Below, piece by piece: positions 9,629-17,823 of a DNA stretch of 64,000 bases. The first letter of the stretch is position 1. Each line of letters starts with the position of its first letter. The notes beneath the pieces were generated by a model. The model worked only from the letters and a program-made list of their open reading frames with translations. It was not told the origin of the DNA and ran no database searches. This DNA is from JAKSSE01 sp045597645 (GTDB lineage Bacteria > Bacillota > Clostridia > Lachnospirales > Lachnospiraceae): NCBI GenBank assembly GCA_045597645.1, contig JAZLKM010000025.1:6267-70266 (forward strand). The letters are read 5' to 3'. Position numbers and translations under genes: made by a program.

Positions 9629-9665
9629 AAAAATGACGCAAGTCATAAGACTTGCGCCATCGCAT
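9629..9665 (-). terminator. Terminator of the acyl-synthesis operon
   Basis: CGCAAGTC (9637-9644) and GACTTGCG (9649-9656) pair around a four-base loop; on the minus strand the stem runs into TCATTTTTG. It follows the stop of the iron-sulfur flavoprotein gene at 9677 and marks the downstream end of the ten-gene operon. Confidence 0.85.
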
Positions 9666-9676
9666 TTTTAGTATAT

Positions 9677-10429
9677 CTATTCTACTTTGTTCGCCGGATT
9701 CAATGCTCTCTCGTCTGCCCAGAATTTCTTGAGGAGTATTTTAAATCTCCTGTCAATGAATGGTGGCTCTCGAAGTGCCATAACCGTCTCCGGGGTAAGC
9801 TCCCCAGTATCTGCGAACTCCTTTCCTGCATCCACATACTTTTCCAAGTACACTTCCATCCTATCATAAAGCTCTGGTATCGATAATGTCTTGCCCTGCG
9901 GACACAGTAATGCGTAATAATTGTCTTTGCCACAGATGCAGTCATACTGTGCAAGAAGCGGATCGTATATCACATCAGTTCTGGCATAGCCGCAGGTAGA
10001 AATAATAAAGAACGACTTACCTTCCGGCAGTCCACCTCTAATGCCATGAAAGGATGCTCCCTCCTCCGGATCCTGACCTTCATAGGTACACATCATGCTA
10101 AGCATACGATCTGTAAATACTTTGACTGTACCTGGCATTCCAAAAAAGTACAACGGATAACTCTCTATGATTACATCTGCCTGTTCAACTTTCTGCTTGA
10201 GCATAGGAATGTCATCGTTTTTTATGATACACTCCCCCTCAGTTCTGCCCCAGCACGACAGACACCCCAGACACTGCGTTATGTTACAGTCACTTAAGTT
10301 TATCCGCTCAATCTCGCACTCACGATGTGCTGCAATTCCCGCAACGAATTTCTCTGCCACTCTTATGGTGCAGCTTTTCTCTTTTCTAGGGCTGCCATTT
10401 AAAAGTAATATTTTTAGCTTATCTGCCAT
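9677..10429 (-). CDS. Iron-sulfur flavoprotein / NADPH-dependent FMN reductase family
   Basis: A 250-residue flavodoxin-fold protein. The N-terminal LLLNGSPRKEKSC loop is the FMN phosphate-binding loop. The compact motif C53-x2-C56-x2-C59-x7-C67 fits the cysteine spacing of archaeal/clostridial iron-sulfur flavoproteins (Isf), which hold a 4Fe-4S cluster next to FMN. YPLYFFGMPGTVKVFTDRM is the usual flavodoxin-reductase block. Its ATG follows the accA stop codon with no gap (TAAATG), so it is translationally coupled and the last gene of the operon. The operon has no FabI, FabK or FabL, so this protein is the only redox enzyme besides FabG. Whether it acts on the acyl chain, on a head group, or as an electron supplier is open. 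Confidence 0.85.
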   Translation of the reverse strand: MADKLKILLLNGSPRKEKSCTIRVAEKFVAGIAAHRECEIERINLSDCNITQCLGCLSCWGRTEGECIIKNDDIPMLKQKVEQADVIIESYPLYFFGMPGTVKVFTDRMLSMMCTYEGQDPEEGASFHGIRGGLPEGKSFFIISTCGYARTDVIYDPLLAQYDCICGKDNYYALLCPQGKTLSIPELYDRMEVYLEKYVDAGKEFADTGELTPETVMALREPPFIDRRFKILLKKFWADERALNPANKVE

Positions 10430-11233
10430 TTACTTTATGTGCTCCTGTCTTCCTATCTTGCGGTACTTCTCATATCTATCAGCCAATAGCTTTTTAGATG
10501 GCGTCCTATTTAGCTTTGCCAGCTTATTTTCAATATCTGTCTTTAAACCTGCCATCAGCCTATCAGTCTGTGACTTGTCTGTAAAATCTGTTGGCTCACT
10601 AATCACGCGCTCTATTACACCAAGCTCAAGCAAATCCTCAGCGAAAAGCTTAAGTGAGCCTACAGCGTCATTTACCTTAGCCGAATCCTTGAAAAGAATA
10701 CTGGCCACTGCCTCAGGAGATGCCACACTATAGTAGGCATTTTCCAGCATCCATACCTCATCCGCTACCGCAAGTGCAAGTGCTCCGCCACTCCCACCTT
10801 CTCCTATCATAACTGAAATAATAGGTGTATCTACGGTCATAAGCTCATATAGATTGTCGGCTATCGCCTCACCCTGTCCGCGCATCTCTGCACCGGAGCC
10901 TGGGTTTGCCCCCTGTGTATCTACAAAGCACACAACGGGTCTTTTGAACTTTTCAGCCTCCTTTATGAGCCTTTGCGCTTTTCTATACCCCTCCGGCATG
11001 GCGCATCCAAAGTTCCTATCCATTTTCTCTTCCACAGTGTGGCCCTTCTCTATGCCAATAACAGTAACTGGCATGTCGTCAAGCCAGGCGATTCCACCAA
11101 CAATGGCATGGTCATCGCCGAAATATCTATCGCCGTGAAGCTCTGTAAAATTATCAAAAACCTGCTCTATATAATCTACAGCAGTCGCTCTGTCCATTCT
11201 GCGGGCAAGCTTAATTCTGCCATATGCTTCCAT
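10430..11233 (-). CDS. accA: Acetyl-CoA carboxylase carboxyltransferase subunit alpha
   Basis: AccA with AccD moves the carboxyl group from carboxybiotin to acetyl-CoA, making malonyl-CoA in the cytoplasm. The 267 residues cover the full crotonase-like carboxyltransferase domain; FTELHGDRYFGDD, GHTVEEKMDRNFGCAMPEGYRKA, FVDTQGANPG and IGEGGSGGALALAVAD are all standard AccA blocks. The N-terminal extension seen in E. coli is absent, as usual in Firmicutes. It starts two bases after accD ends. Neither the biotin carrier (accB) nor the biotin carboxylase (accC) is in this operon, so they must come from another locus. Confidence 0.95.
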   Translation of the reverse strand: MEAYGRIKLARRMDRATAVDYIEQVFDNFTELHGDRYFGDDHAIVGGIAWLDDMPVTVIGIEKGHTVEEKMDRNFGCAMPEGYRKAQRLIKEAEKFKRPVVCFVDTQGANPGSGAEMRGQGEAIADNLYELMTVDTPIISVMIGEGGSGGALALAVADEVWMLENAYYSVASPEAVASILFKDSAKVNDAVGSLKLFAEDLLELGVIERVISEPTDFTDKSQTDRLMAGLKTDIENKLAKLNRTPSKKLLADRYEKYRKIGRQEHIK

Positions 11234-11234
11234 A

Positions 11235-12044
11235 CTATCTGCCCCTTCTGCACTTTACGCTGTGTACCTTTATCATGTTAGCTATAAAATCGCGCTGTTC
11301 GTTTCTGCCTACGATTGCATCTATGAATCCATTTTCCAGCTGAAACTCAGCGCTCTGGAACCCTTCTGGCAGCTTTTCTCCAGTAGTCTGCTCTATAACT
11401 CTCTTACCAGCGAAGCCGATAAGCGCCTTGGGCTCAGCAATAATAACATCGCCTAGCATCGCAAAGCTTGCTGTTATACCACCTGTAGTTGGGTCCATAA
11501 GGCATACCAGGTAGAATAGTCCGGCATCACTGTGCAGCTTAGCTGCGCCTGATACCTTTGCCATCTGCATTAGTGACAACATTCCCTCCTGCATTCTGGC
11601 ACCGCCTGATGCAGTAAATCCTACTACAGGCATTTTTTTCTTAGTGGCATACTCAAAAAGTGCTGCCACCTTATCGCCGAGCACAGTACCCATAGATCCC
11701 ATCATGAATTTAGGCTCCATTACAAAAATACAAGTTTCTTGACCTGCAATCTTGGCAGTTCCTGTGATTACACCCTCATTCTCACCTGTTGCAGCTCTGG
11801 CTGCATCGCTCTTTTCTTTGTAATCTGGAAAATTGAGAGGATCTGCTGTGGTAGCATCGCCCCACATCTCACGGAAGCTTCCCTCATCTGTCAAGAGTTC
11901 AATGCGAACTCTGGCTGGAATTTTATTATATCTGCCACATTTTGGGCAAACAAAGAAAGCCTTAGCCAAATCCTTCTCCAAAAGGCTTTCTTTACATTTT
12001 TCACATTTCACCTCTTTTTCTGAGGCCAAATATTTCTCTAACAC
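11235..12044 (-). CDS. accD: Acetyl-CoA carboxylase carboxyltransferase subunit beta
   Basis: The partner of AccA, with an N-terminal zinc ribbon (Cys14, Cys17, Cys33, Cys36: CEKCKE and CPKCGRYN) followed by the carboxyltransferase fold. AARAATGENEGVITGTAKI, FMGSMGTVLGDK, GFTASGGARMQEGMLSLMQM and PTTGGITASFAMLGD are diagnostic. At 269 residues it is of normal length for a Firmicute AccD. It lies between fabD (87 bases upstream) and accA (2-base gap). The accD-accA tail is also how many clostridial fatty-acid operons end, suggesting this operon was assembled from such a precursor. Confidence 0.95.
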   Translation of the reverse strand: MLEKYLASEKEVKCEKCKESLLEKDLAKAFFVCPKCGRYNKIPARVRIELLTDEGSFREMWGDATTADPLNFPDYKEKSDAARAATGENEGVITGTAKIAGQETCIFVMEPKFMMGSMGTVLGDKVAALFEYATKKKMPVVGFTASGGARMQEGMLSLMQMAKVSGAAKLHSDAGLFYLVCLMDPTTGGITASFAMLGDVIIAEPKALIGFAGKRVIEQTTGEKLPEGFQSAEFQLENGFIDAIVGRNEQRDFIANMIKVHSVKCRRGR

Positions 12045-12131
12045 TTCTACTCCTTGCTTTATATATCGTGACAGTCAGATTCTCTCCCCCTCGTCCGAAG
12101 ATGGGGCGAAAAGTGAACCTATTGACACCGC

Positions 12132-13058
12132 TTATTTTAATGCCTCTATAGCTGCATTAAGTGTCTCCACATCTGCCACGTTATAAACGTTTGCCTCCGG
12201 GAGGATTCTTTTAACAAGTCCTGACAGTGTAGTTCCTGCGCCCACTTCGATAAAGGTGTCAACACCGTCTGCTGCCATATTCCTAACAGTAGTCTCCCAG
12301 CGAACCGGATTAGAGCATTGCTTTGATACAGTGTCTATTATCGACTCTGTATCAGCCGGATAGTCCTCGCCTGTGAGATTCGCATAGACCTTAGTTGCTG
12401 GTGTCTGTATCTTAACTTCCCCTGAAGTCATCATGTCCTTAAGAGCCACAGATGCATCCTGCATATACGGAGTATGGAAGGCACCACTTACAGAAAGCCT
12501 TACCGCTCTTCCCCCCTCAGCCTTAAGCGCTGCCACAAAATCATCTAATTCATCAAGTGCTCCAGCACATGAAAGCTGACCTGGGCAATTGTAATTAACA
12601 GGATACACTTCCTTAAAAGTAGCTGCTACGCGCTCAACGGTCTCATTATCCATCTTAAGTGCTGCGACCATGCTTCCAGGATGAGCCTCGCTGCATCTTG
12701 CCATTGTCTCACCACGGCGCACAACCAGTTTAAACGCATCCTCATCAGTCATTGCGCCAGCATATGCCAATGCTGGAATCTCTCCAAGAGAAAATCCTGC
12801 AACAACATCAGCCTTAACGCCTGCCGCTTCAAGTGCTCTTGCGCACGCCAAGTCCGTTAAAAATAAGCATGGCTGAGTATTCTGCGTCATCGTCAGCTCC
12901 TCACCCGGGCCCTCAAAGCACATTTTTAAAGTACCTGGTCTAACTGACTCACCATTGTCAAATACTGCCTTTGCTGCATCATTTGTATCATATAAATCCT
13001 TGCCCATTCCGACAGTCTGGGCACCCTGTCCGGCAAATAAAACTGCTATCTTGCTCAT
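12132..13058 (-). CDS. fabD: Malonyl-CoA:ACP transacylase
   Basis: FabD loads malonyl units onto the acyl carrier protein. The 308-residue protein starts MSKIAVLFAGQGAQTVGMGK and has the nucleophile in AGFSLGEIPAL (Ser90), the catalytic histidine in SGAFHTPYM, and the EVGAGTTLSGLVKRI end block. In this operon it would charge the dedicated ACP encoded upstream. It is separated from fabZ by 52 bases and from accD by 73 bases. Confidence 0.95.
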   Translation of the reverse strand: MSKIAVLFAGQGAQTVGMGKDLYDTNDAAKAVFDNGESVRPGTLKMCFEGPGEELTMTQNTQPCLFLTDLACARALEAAGVKADVVAGFSLGEIPALAYAGAMTDEDAFKLVVRRGETMARCSEAHPGSMVAALKMDNETVERVAATFKEVYPVNYNCPGQLSCAGALDELDDFVAALKAEGGRAVRLSVSGAFHTPYMQDASVALKDMMTSGEVKIQTPATKVYANLTGEDYPADTESIIDTVSKQCSNPVRWETTVRNMAADGVDTFIEVGAGTTLSGLVKRILPEANVYNVADVETLNAAIEALK

Positions 13059-13110
13059 TTTGCACGCCTTCTTTCATATCTAGCGTCGTTCGTAACGTAG
13101 ATTCTAAAAA

Positions 13111-13554
13111 CTACTGACCTATCTGCTCCTTTGGAACAGCTGTAAACACCATAGAGCCCTTCGCTCTGACCTGATCATCCACCTTAATTACTGCGTCGAA
13201 GTAAGTGAGAGTACCGCCCTCCTTGGTCTTTGTTACCGTGATATCCAACACATCACCTGGGATAACTGGCTTAACAAACTTAAACTGATCCACCTTCAAA
13301 AGAACATACACTAAGCTGTCATCGGTGCCATCATTTTCTATTACCAAAGAGCACAACTGCGCTGAAGCCTCAATGATAAGTACTCCCGGCATAATAGGTG
13401 TATCCGGAAAATGTCCCATAAAGAATGGCTCATTAATTGATACACACTTAGTACCTCTAGCCATCTGGCCAGGCTCAAGCTCTGTTACTCGCTCAATCAT
13501 CTGAAATGGCGGACGCTGCTTGATTCTCTTGTTAATTTCATAGATATTCATCAT
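13111..13554 (-). CDS. fabZ: 3-hydroxyacyl-ACP dehydratase FabZ
   Basis: A hotdog-fold dehydratase that converts 3-hydroxyacyl-ACP to trans-2-enoyl-ACP. It shows PPFQMIERV, the catalytic histidine in FMGHFPDTPIMPG and the glutamate in IIEASAQ. The ATG at 13554 (MMNIYEINKRIKQRPPF) overlaps the fabG stop in an ATGATGA arrangement, indicating translational coupling; an in-frame start further upstream (13584) would lie inside fabG and is unlikely. At 147 residues the length is normal for FabZ. Because no enoyl reductase gene is visible, the double bond formed here may stay in the product. Confidence 0.94.
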   Translation of the reverse strand: MMNIYEINKRIKQRPPFQMIERVTELEPGQMARGTKCVSINEPFFMGHFPDTPIMPGVLIIEASAQLCSLVIENDGTDDSLVYVLLKVDQFKFVKPVIPGDVLDITVTKTKEGGTLTYFDAVIKVDDQVRAKGSMVFTAVPKEQIGQ

Positions 13555-14294
13555 AGTGACAGACCTCCGTCTAATACGATGCACTGACCTGTTATATATG
13601 ATGCGTCATCGCTTGCAAGAAAAGATACAAGACCTGCCACCTCAGACACATCGCCGAATCTTCTCATTGGCACGTTGGTGAGGTACTCCTTTTTCTTGTC
13701 CTCTGGGAGCTGCTCCACCATCTCTGTATAGATAAAGCCAGGGCAAATCGCATTAACACGGATACCCTTGCGACCATATTCCTTCGCCATTACCTGAGTA
13801 AATGAATTGATAGCACCCTTGGTTGCACTATATACAGTCTGACCTGCCAGCGCCATCTTTGAGCTTACAGATGACATATTGATAATAACTCCACTCTTCT
13901 GGCTGAACATCTTAACTACTGCCTGCTGTGCACAATAGAAGTAACCCTTTACATTGAGATCAAAGCACTTATCCAAAGTCTCAGTATCAAGAGTCATAAG
14001 GAAGCCATCGCGAACAATGCCTGCATTGTTTACAAGTACATCTATACGGCCAAACTCATCAGATATCTGCTTGAACATGTCCTGAACCTGCTCAAGATTT
14101 GCACAGTCAGCTTTGATAGCTTTTGCTTTTCCGCCTGCTGCCTCAATCTCAGCTACAGCTGCTGCCGCCTCTGCATCTGATCTTGAATAGTTTATGATTA
14201 CAGTAAAACCATCAGCTGCAAGTCTTACTGCACAGGCTTTTCCGATACCCTTTGATGCACCAGTTACCAATGCTATCTTTCCATTGTTATCCAT
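13551..14294 (-). CDS. fabG: 3-oxoacyl-ACP reductase FabG
   Basis: A short-chain dehydrogenase/reductase of 247 residues that reduces the 3-keto group formed by the condensing enzyme, using NAD(P)H. It has the cofactor motif TGASKGIGKA, NNAG, the catalytic serine in NMSSVSSK, and YSATK with the Tyr-x3-Lys pair. I start it at the ATG at 14294 (MDNNGKIALVTGASKG), preceded by GGAGGA about eight bases upstream; the in-frame ATG at 14333 overlaps the previous gene and has no such site. It overlaps fabZ by four bases and follows the fused KS gene. Confidence 0.95.
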   Translation of the reverse strand: MDNNGKIALVTGASKGIGKACAVRLAADGFTVIINYSRSDAEAAAAVAEIEAAGGKAKAIKADCANLEQVQDMFKQISDEFGRIDVLVNNAGIVRDGFLMTLDTETLDKCFDLNVKGYFYCAQQAVVKMFSQKSGVIINMSSVSSKMALAGQTVYSATKGAINSFTQVMAKEYGRKGIRVNAICPGFIYTEMVEQLPEDKKKEYLTNVPMRRFGDVSEVAGLVSFLASDDASYITGQCIVLDGGLSL

Positions 14295-14322
14295 TAAAAT
14301 ATTCCTCCGTGTCTCCGTGGCA

Positions 14323-16707
14323 TTATTTTCCAATTACTACTGCGCAATAGCTTCCGCCTACACCAAATGATGTAACCAGAATGTTCTTAAGTGAAGCAGT
14401 GTCTACTACTGTCTCTTCTACCTTGTCAGCTCCAAGCTTATAGGCTCTGCCAGATAGACCATAATCGCCAGACAAAAGCATTGCTGCATGCGCTGCTGCC
14501 ATTGTAGCTGCTGACGAGCGTCCCTCACCTGTTACATCCTTTACAGATACAACTGGAACCGCACTGCCAAATACTTTGTCATAGCCTGCTATCTCGATTG
14601 CATCTGTAGTACTGTCACCATTTCCAAAGCCAACAATTGCATCTATATCTGATGCCTCAAGGCCTGCGTCCTCAAGTGCGCTATTTATTGCATCCACCAA
14701 TGCGCTATCTGATCCTGCGATGGTACCAAACTTAACACTCTTATGGCTCATTCCGTAGCCCTTTACCTTCGCAAGTACCTTAGCTCCACGAGCCTTAGCT
14801 TCATCCTCTTTCTCAAGAATCATTGAGATAGAGCCATCAGCAAGTACGTATCCATCACCACCGACATAGGCCTTCTTTACAGAAGAAGCAACCTTGCCAT
14901 CCTTAGTATACAGCTCTGTCATCGTCTCAGTTACTTCATCTGTACCTGATACCAGCATGGTCTTCTCCTTATTCTGGCGGAGTACCTCAGCTGCATAGGC
15001 AATGCTCTGAATACCAGACTGGGTGCCATTTGTCACGGTTACGTTATAGCCCTTGATGCCTGCGCATATAGACAGATAACCGCCTGCTGCGTTGTATACA
15101 GTGTTAGGGAACTTGAATGCAGAGCCTGCCGCATTACCATTTTCAATAATATTCTGCTGGAAGTCACAGATGGTAGACAAAGGACCTGCTGCGGTACCTG
15201 CTGCAATACCGATAGTCGGAGCGTTCTCATCAGTAATAGTGATTCCTGCATCCTTGAGAGCTGCCATACCAGACACTGCCTGCAACTGGCTGAATTTATC
15301 AAGCTTTCTATAGAAGCTCATCTTGAGATCTACTGCTTCGAAATCTTCCTTGCCTACTGCTGACTCTACTGAAGTAGATACCGGAAGGGTCGCTGCATTG
15401 AAGGTCTCAACATATTTTTCGATACCATTTCCAAATGGATTAACAAGTCCAAGACCTGTGATGACAATATCCTTTTCCTGGGCGCACTGCACATCACCTG
15501 CCTCCTTGCTGAAAATGATGCTTGCATCATTTCCACCGAAAGCAAATGAATTGCTCATAACGGCCTTCATCTCCTTGTTACGAGCCTTGTTAGGTACGAA
15601 ATCCAATTTTCCAGCTCTCTCCTTAAGAGTCTCGAGGTCTTCATCTGAAAATCCAAGAGTAGGCGGAACTACACCATCAAGCATCGCTTTAATCGCAAAT
15701 ACTGCTTCGATTGAGCCAGCGGCTCCCAGGCAGTGACCTACCATAGCCTTAGTTGAGCTAACTGAGAGGTCATCGTTCTCATTATCAAAAAGTGTATGTA
15801 TTGAAAGGAACTCTGCTCCATCGTTTTTGCCAGTGCCAGTTCCATGTGCATTGATATATCCGATATCACTCTTTGCAATACCTGATGCTGCAAGCCCCCA
15901 CTCGATGGCATGCATCTGGCCCTCACCGTCCTCACGAGGTGCGGTAATGTGATGTGCATCAGTAGCTACACCTGAGCCAAGTACTTCACAGTATATCTTG
16001 GCGCCGCGTGCCTTTGCATGCTCATAAGATTCAACAACAAGTGCTGCTGAGCCCTCTCCAAGAGTGATTCCGTGCATATGATTAAAAGGTGAGCAACCAT
16101 TTTCATCAAGAGCATGAAGTGACAAGAATCCTGCATATGGCACTGATGCAAAGCAATCAGCACCGCCGGCTATAGCCACGTCAGTCTTGCCTGCGCGAAT
16201 AAGGTCGCATGAATATGCAATACTCATAGTACCTGCTGCACATGCATTTGCGATATTGGTTACCACACCACCTGCGCCCATTACATCAGCTACCTCATTC
16301 GCTATAGCTGAGATAGTCATCTTAGTAATATCAGTAGCTGGCTTATCATTCTTGTAATAATGCTCTACAGACTGTACGCCACCTACGCAGCTTCCCATGA
16401 TAACTGATACACGGCCTGTGTCTTCCTTGCCCATATCAAGGCCTGCGTCTGTGATTGCCTCTGTAGCTGCCTTTACACAAAGCTGAGACACACGGTCCAT
16501 ATTCTCTGCATTAGGTACCTGTGTAAGCGTGGGGTCATTTACCTCTGCTGACAGTGTTGCATAGCAATCTGTGGTATCACAGGTAGTAGTATTCTTTATG
16601 CCTGAGACGCCATTTTTAGCATTTTCCCAGGTTTCATCAACGTTATTGCCAATTGCACAGATCATTCCAAGACCTGTGATGACGCAACGATTCTTATCCA
16701 AAGTCAT
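14323..16707 (-). CDS. Fused beta-ketoacyl-ACP synthase with inactive second KS (chain-length-factor-like) domain
   Basis: A 794-residue protein made of two thiolase-fold ketosynthase domains in tandem. Domain 1 (about residues 6-400) is complete: nucleophile Cys156 in NACAAG, His288 in INAHGTGT, Lys320 and His325 in STKAMVGHCLGAAG. Domain 2 (about 411-794, opening DIVITGLGLVNPFGNG) aligns well but has Thr562 with a neighbouring Gln in place of Cys, Phe694 in place of the first His, and Glu728 in place of the second His; the lysine (Lys723) is kept. This matches the logic of KS-alpha/chain-length-factor heterodimers in type II polyketide synthases, here on one chain. FabF homodimers are normally about 410 residues per chain. 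It follows acp and precedes fabG. The KS assignment is firm; the chain-length-factor role is inference. Confidence 0.9.
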   Translation of the reverse strand: MTLDKNRCVITGLGMICAIGNNVDETWENAKNGVSGIKNTTTCDTTDCYATLSAEVNDPTLTQVPNAENMDRVSQLCVKAATEAITDAGLDMGKEDTGRVSVIMGSCVGGVQSVEHYYKNDKPATDITKMTISAIANEVADVMGAGGVVTNIANACAAGTMSIAYSCDLIRAGKTDVAIAGGADCFASVPYAGFLSLHALDENGCSPFNHMHGITLGEGSAALVVESYEHAKARGAKIYCEVLGSGVATDAHHITAPREDGEGQMHAIEWGLAASGIAKSDIGYINAHGTGTGKNDGAEFLSIHTLFDNENDDLSVSSTKAMVGHCLGAAGSIEAVFAIKAMLDGVVPPTLGFSDEDLETLKERAGKLDFVPNKARNKEMKAVMSNSFAFGGNDASIIFSKEAGDVQCAQEKDIVITGLGLVNPFGNGIEKYVETFNAATLPVSTSVESAVGKEDFEAVDLKMSFYRKLDKFSQLQAVSGMAALKDAGITITDENAPTIGIAAGTAAGPLSTICDFQQNIIENGNAAGSAFKFPNTVYNAAGGYLSICAGIKGYNVTVTNGTQSGIQSIAYAAEVLRQNKEKTMLVSGTDEVTETMTELYTKDGKVASSVKKAYVGGDGYVLADGSISMILEKEDEAKARGAKVLAKVKGYGMSHKSVKFGTIAGSDSALVDAINSALEDAGLEASDIDAIVGFGNGDSTTDAIEIAGYDKVFGSAVPVVSVKDVTGEGRSSAATMAAAHAAMLLSGDYGLSGRAYKLGADKVEETVVDTASLKNILVTSFGVGGSYCAVVIGK

Positions 16708-16731
16708 GATTGTCTCCTTAGTAACGGTCTG

Positions 16732-16753
16732 CCCTGCCGTATGTCCGGCAGGG
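16732..16753 (-). promoter_or_regulatory. Intercistronic hairpin between acp and the KS gene
   Basis: CCCTGCCG and CGGCAGGG form a perfect 8-bp stem with a six-base loop in the 140-base gap between acp and the KS gene. A second small stem (GCTGT/ACAGC near 16818) lies closer to the acp stop. Neither has a T-tract, so they look more like mRNA-stability or processing elements, which could keep ACP in excess over the synthase. Confidence 0.4.
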
Positions 16754-16847
16754 TCCCGTAATGTGTAAGTTTCATATTTCCCATCGGAAAATATAATTGA
16801 AATTTCCGTTCATCGATGCTGTAAACAGCTGCGATTCGGATTCCTTT

Positions 16848-17090
16848 TTACTTATGCTCCTCAACGTACTTTGCAAGAGCCTCGATATTGTAGAAATTTT
16901 CCTTTGCAACGCCAGTCATTGACACGCCAAATTCCTTGTCAATTGCTGCGATCATCTCAAGTGAATCAATTGAATCAAGACCGATTACGCTATCACCGAA
17001 AAGCGGTACATCATAGGTAAGCATGTCCTCATCAAGTCCAAGATTCTCTACAAGAAGTTCCTTAATCTTTGCTGCGATCTGCTCGTTCAT
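16848..17090 (-). CDS. Acyl carrier protein (operon-specific)
   Basis: An 80-residue acyl carrier protein. The phosphopantetheine site is the serine of the GLDSIDSLEMIAAID segment, at the start of helix II. The flanking sequence is unlike housekeeping AcpP, which usually has LGADSLDTVELVM, so this is probably a pathway-dedicated carrier. The protein is strongly acidic, as expected. It starts MNEQIAAKIKELLVENLG after a purine-rich GAAAGGAAAC site. It lies between plsC and the fused KS gene, and would carry the growing chain between KS, FabG and FabZ. Confidence 0.92.
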   Translation of the reverse strand: MNEQIAAKIKELLVENLGLDEDMLTYDVPLFGDSVIGLDSIDSLEMIAAIDKEFGVSMTGVAKENFYNIEALAKYVEEHK

Positions 17091-17157
17091 TTTCTGTTTC
17101 CTTTCTTTATTTGCTACATTTGCTTCTCAAATCATTTACGATTATGAGGTTATTTAC

Positions 17158-17169
17158 GCCAATATTGGC
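17158..17169. repeat. 12-bp perfect palindrome in the plsC-acp gap
   Basis: GCCAATATTGGC lies in the 97-base space between plsC and acp. It could be a protein site or simply a small hairpin; nothing in the context decides between these. Confidence 0.3.
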
Positions 17170-17187
17170 ACTTTTATATGAAAAGCG

Positions 17188-17823
17188 TCACTCGCTTAAC
17201 ATTCCCTGAATTATCTGGCGGCACTTTTCGGCCCCCTCTTTTAGTATCACTGAAGGTCTGCCCTTTTGATGCACATCGAACTCGAGCGGCGTGCCTACGA
17301 TTATCTCCTCCTGGTGGAAAAGCTTATACCCTCCCCTTATGCACATAGGGATGACTGGCACATCAAATTCGAGCTGTCTAGCCGGCATCAGAAATCCTGG
17401 CAAGAACTCCGCCAGTTCAGGCTCAAAGTTCAATTTTCCTTCTGGGAAAATAAGCACCGGCTTGCCCTTTTTCAGCACATCTTTTACCCCTTCAATCCAT
17501 GCAGTATCAGCGTCATAGAGATTGATAGGCAAATATGGCAAGTGGCTGAAAAACACATGTAGCTTCGGGTTGTCATACCACTTCGTCATAACCAGTGTGT
17601 ATATCCTATGTCCCCAGAACACATGCGGTACAAATGAGCCATCGTTATGATGGGTGTGATTTGCCACAATTATGCACGGACCATCAAGTAGCTTTTTCAC
17701 TGACTTGTCTTTCCAGATTACCTTTGGAAAATACATCATATGAGTGCCCAATGCCCATGCATAATATATGAAAAATATGAGTCCTGTCAGGATTTTATCC
17801 CATGCTTTTTTCACGTATTTCAT
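17188..17823 (-). CDS. PlsC-like 1-acyl-glycerol-3-phosphate acyltransferase family protein
   Basis: A 211-residue acyltransferase of the PlsC/LPLAT fold, with an N-terminal hydrophobic segment (ILTGLIFFIYYAWALG) that anchors it to the membrane. The catalytic HX4D motif is NHTHHNDGS and the substrate motif is FPEGK. These enzymes move an acyl chain from ACP or CoA to an acceptor alcohol. The first four bases overlap the stop of the patatin gene (ATGA), so the two are coupled. In this operon it is the likely step that transfers the finished chain from the dedicated ACP to a lipid or other head group; the acceptor cannot be read from sequence. Confidence 0.88.
   Translation of the reverse strand: MKYVKKAWDKILTGLIFFIYYAWALGTHMMYFPKVIWKDKSVKKLLDGPCIIVANHTHHNDGSFVPHVFWGHRIYTLVMTKWYDNPKLHVFFSHLPYLPINLYDADTAWIEGVKDVLKKGKPVLIFPEGKLNFEPELAEFLPGFLMPARQLEFDVPVIPMCIRGGYKLFHQEEIIVGTPLEFDVHQKGRPSVILKEGAEKCRQIIQGMLSE

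Noticed and set aside
14323..15477. Second KS domain as an active condensing enzyme
   Set aside because: All three catalytic positions are replaced (Thr, Phe, Glu), so activity is not expected.
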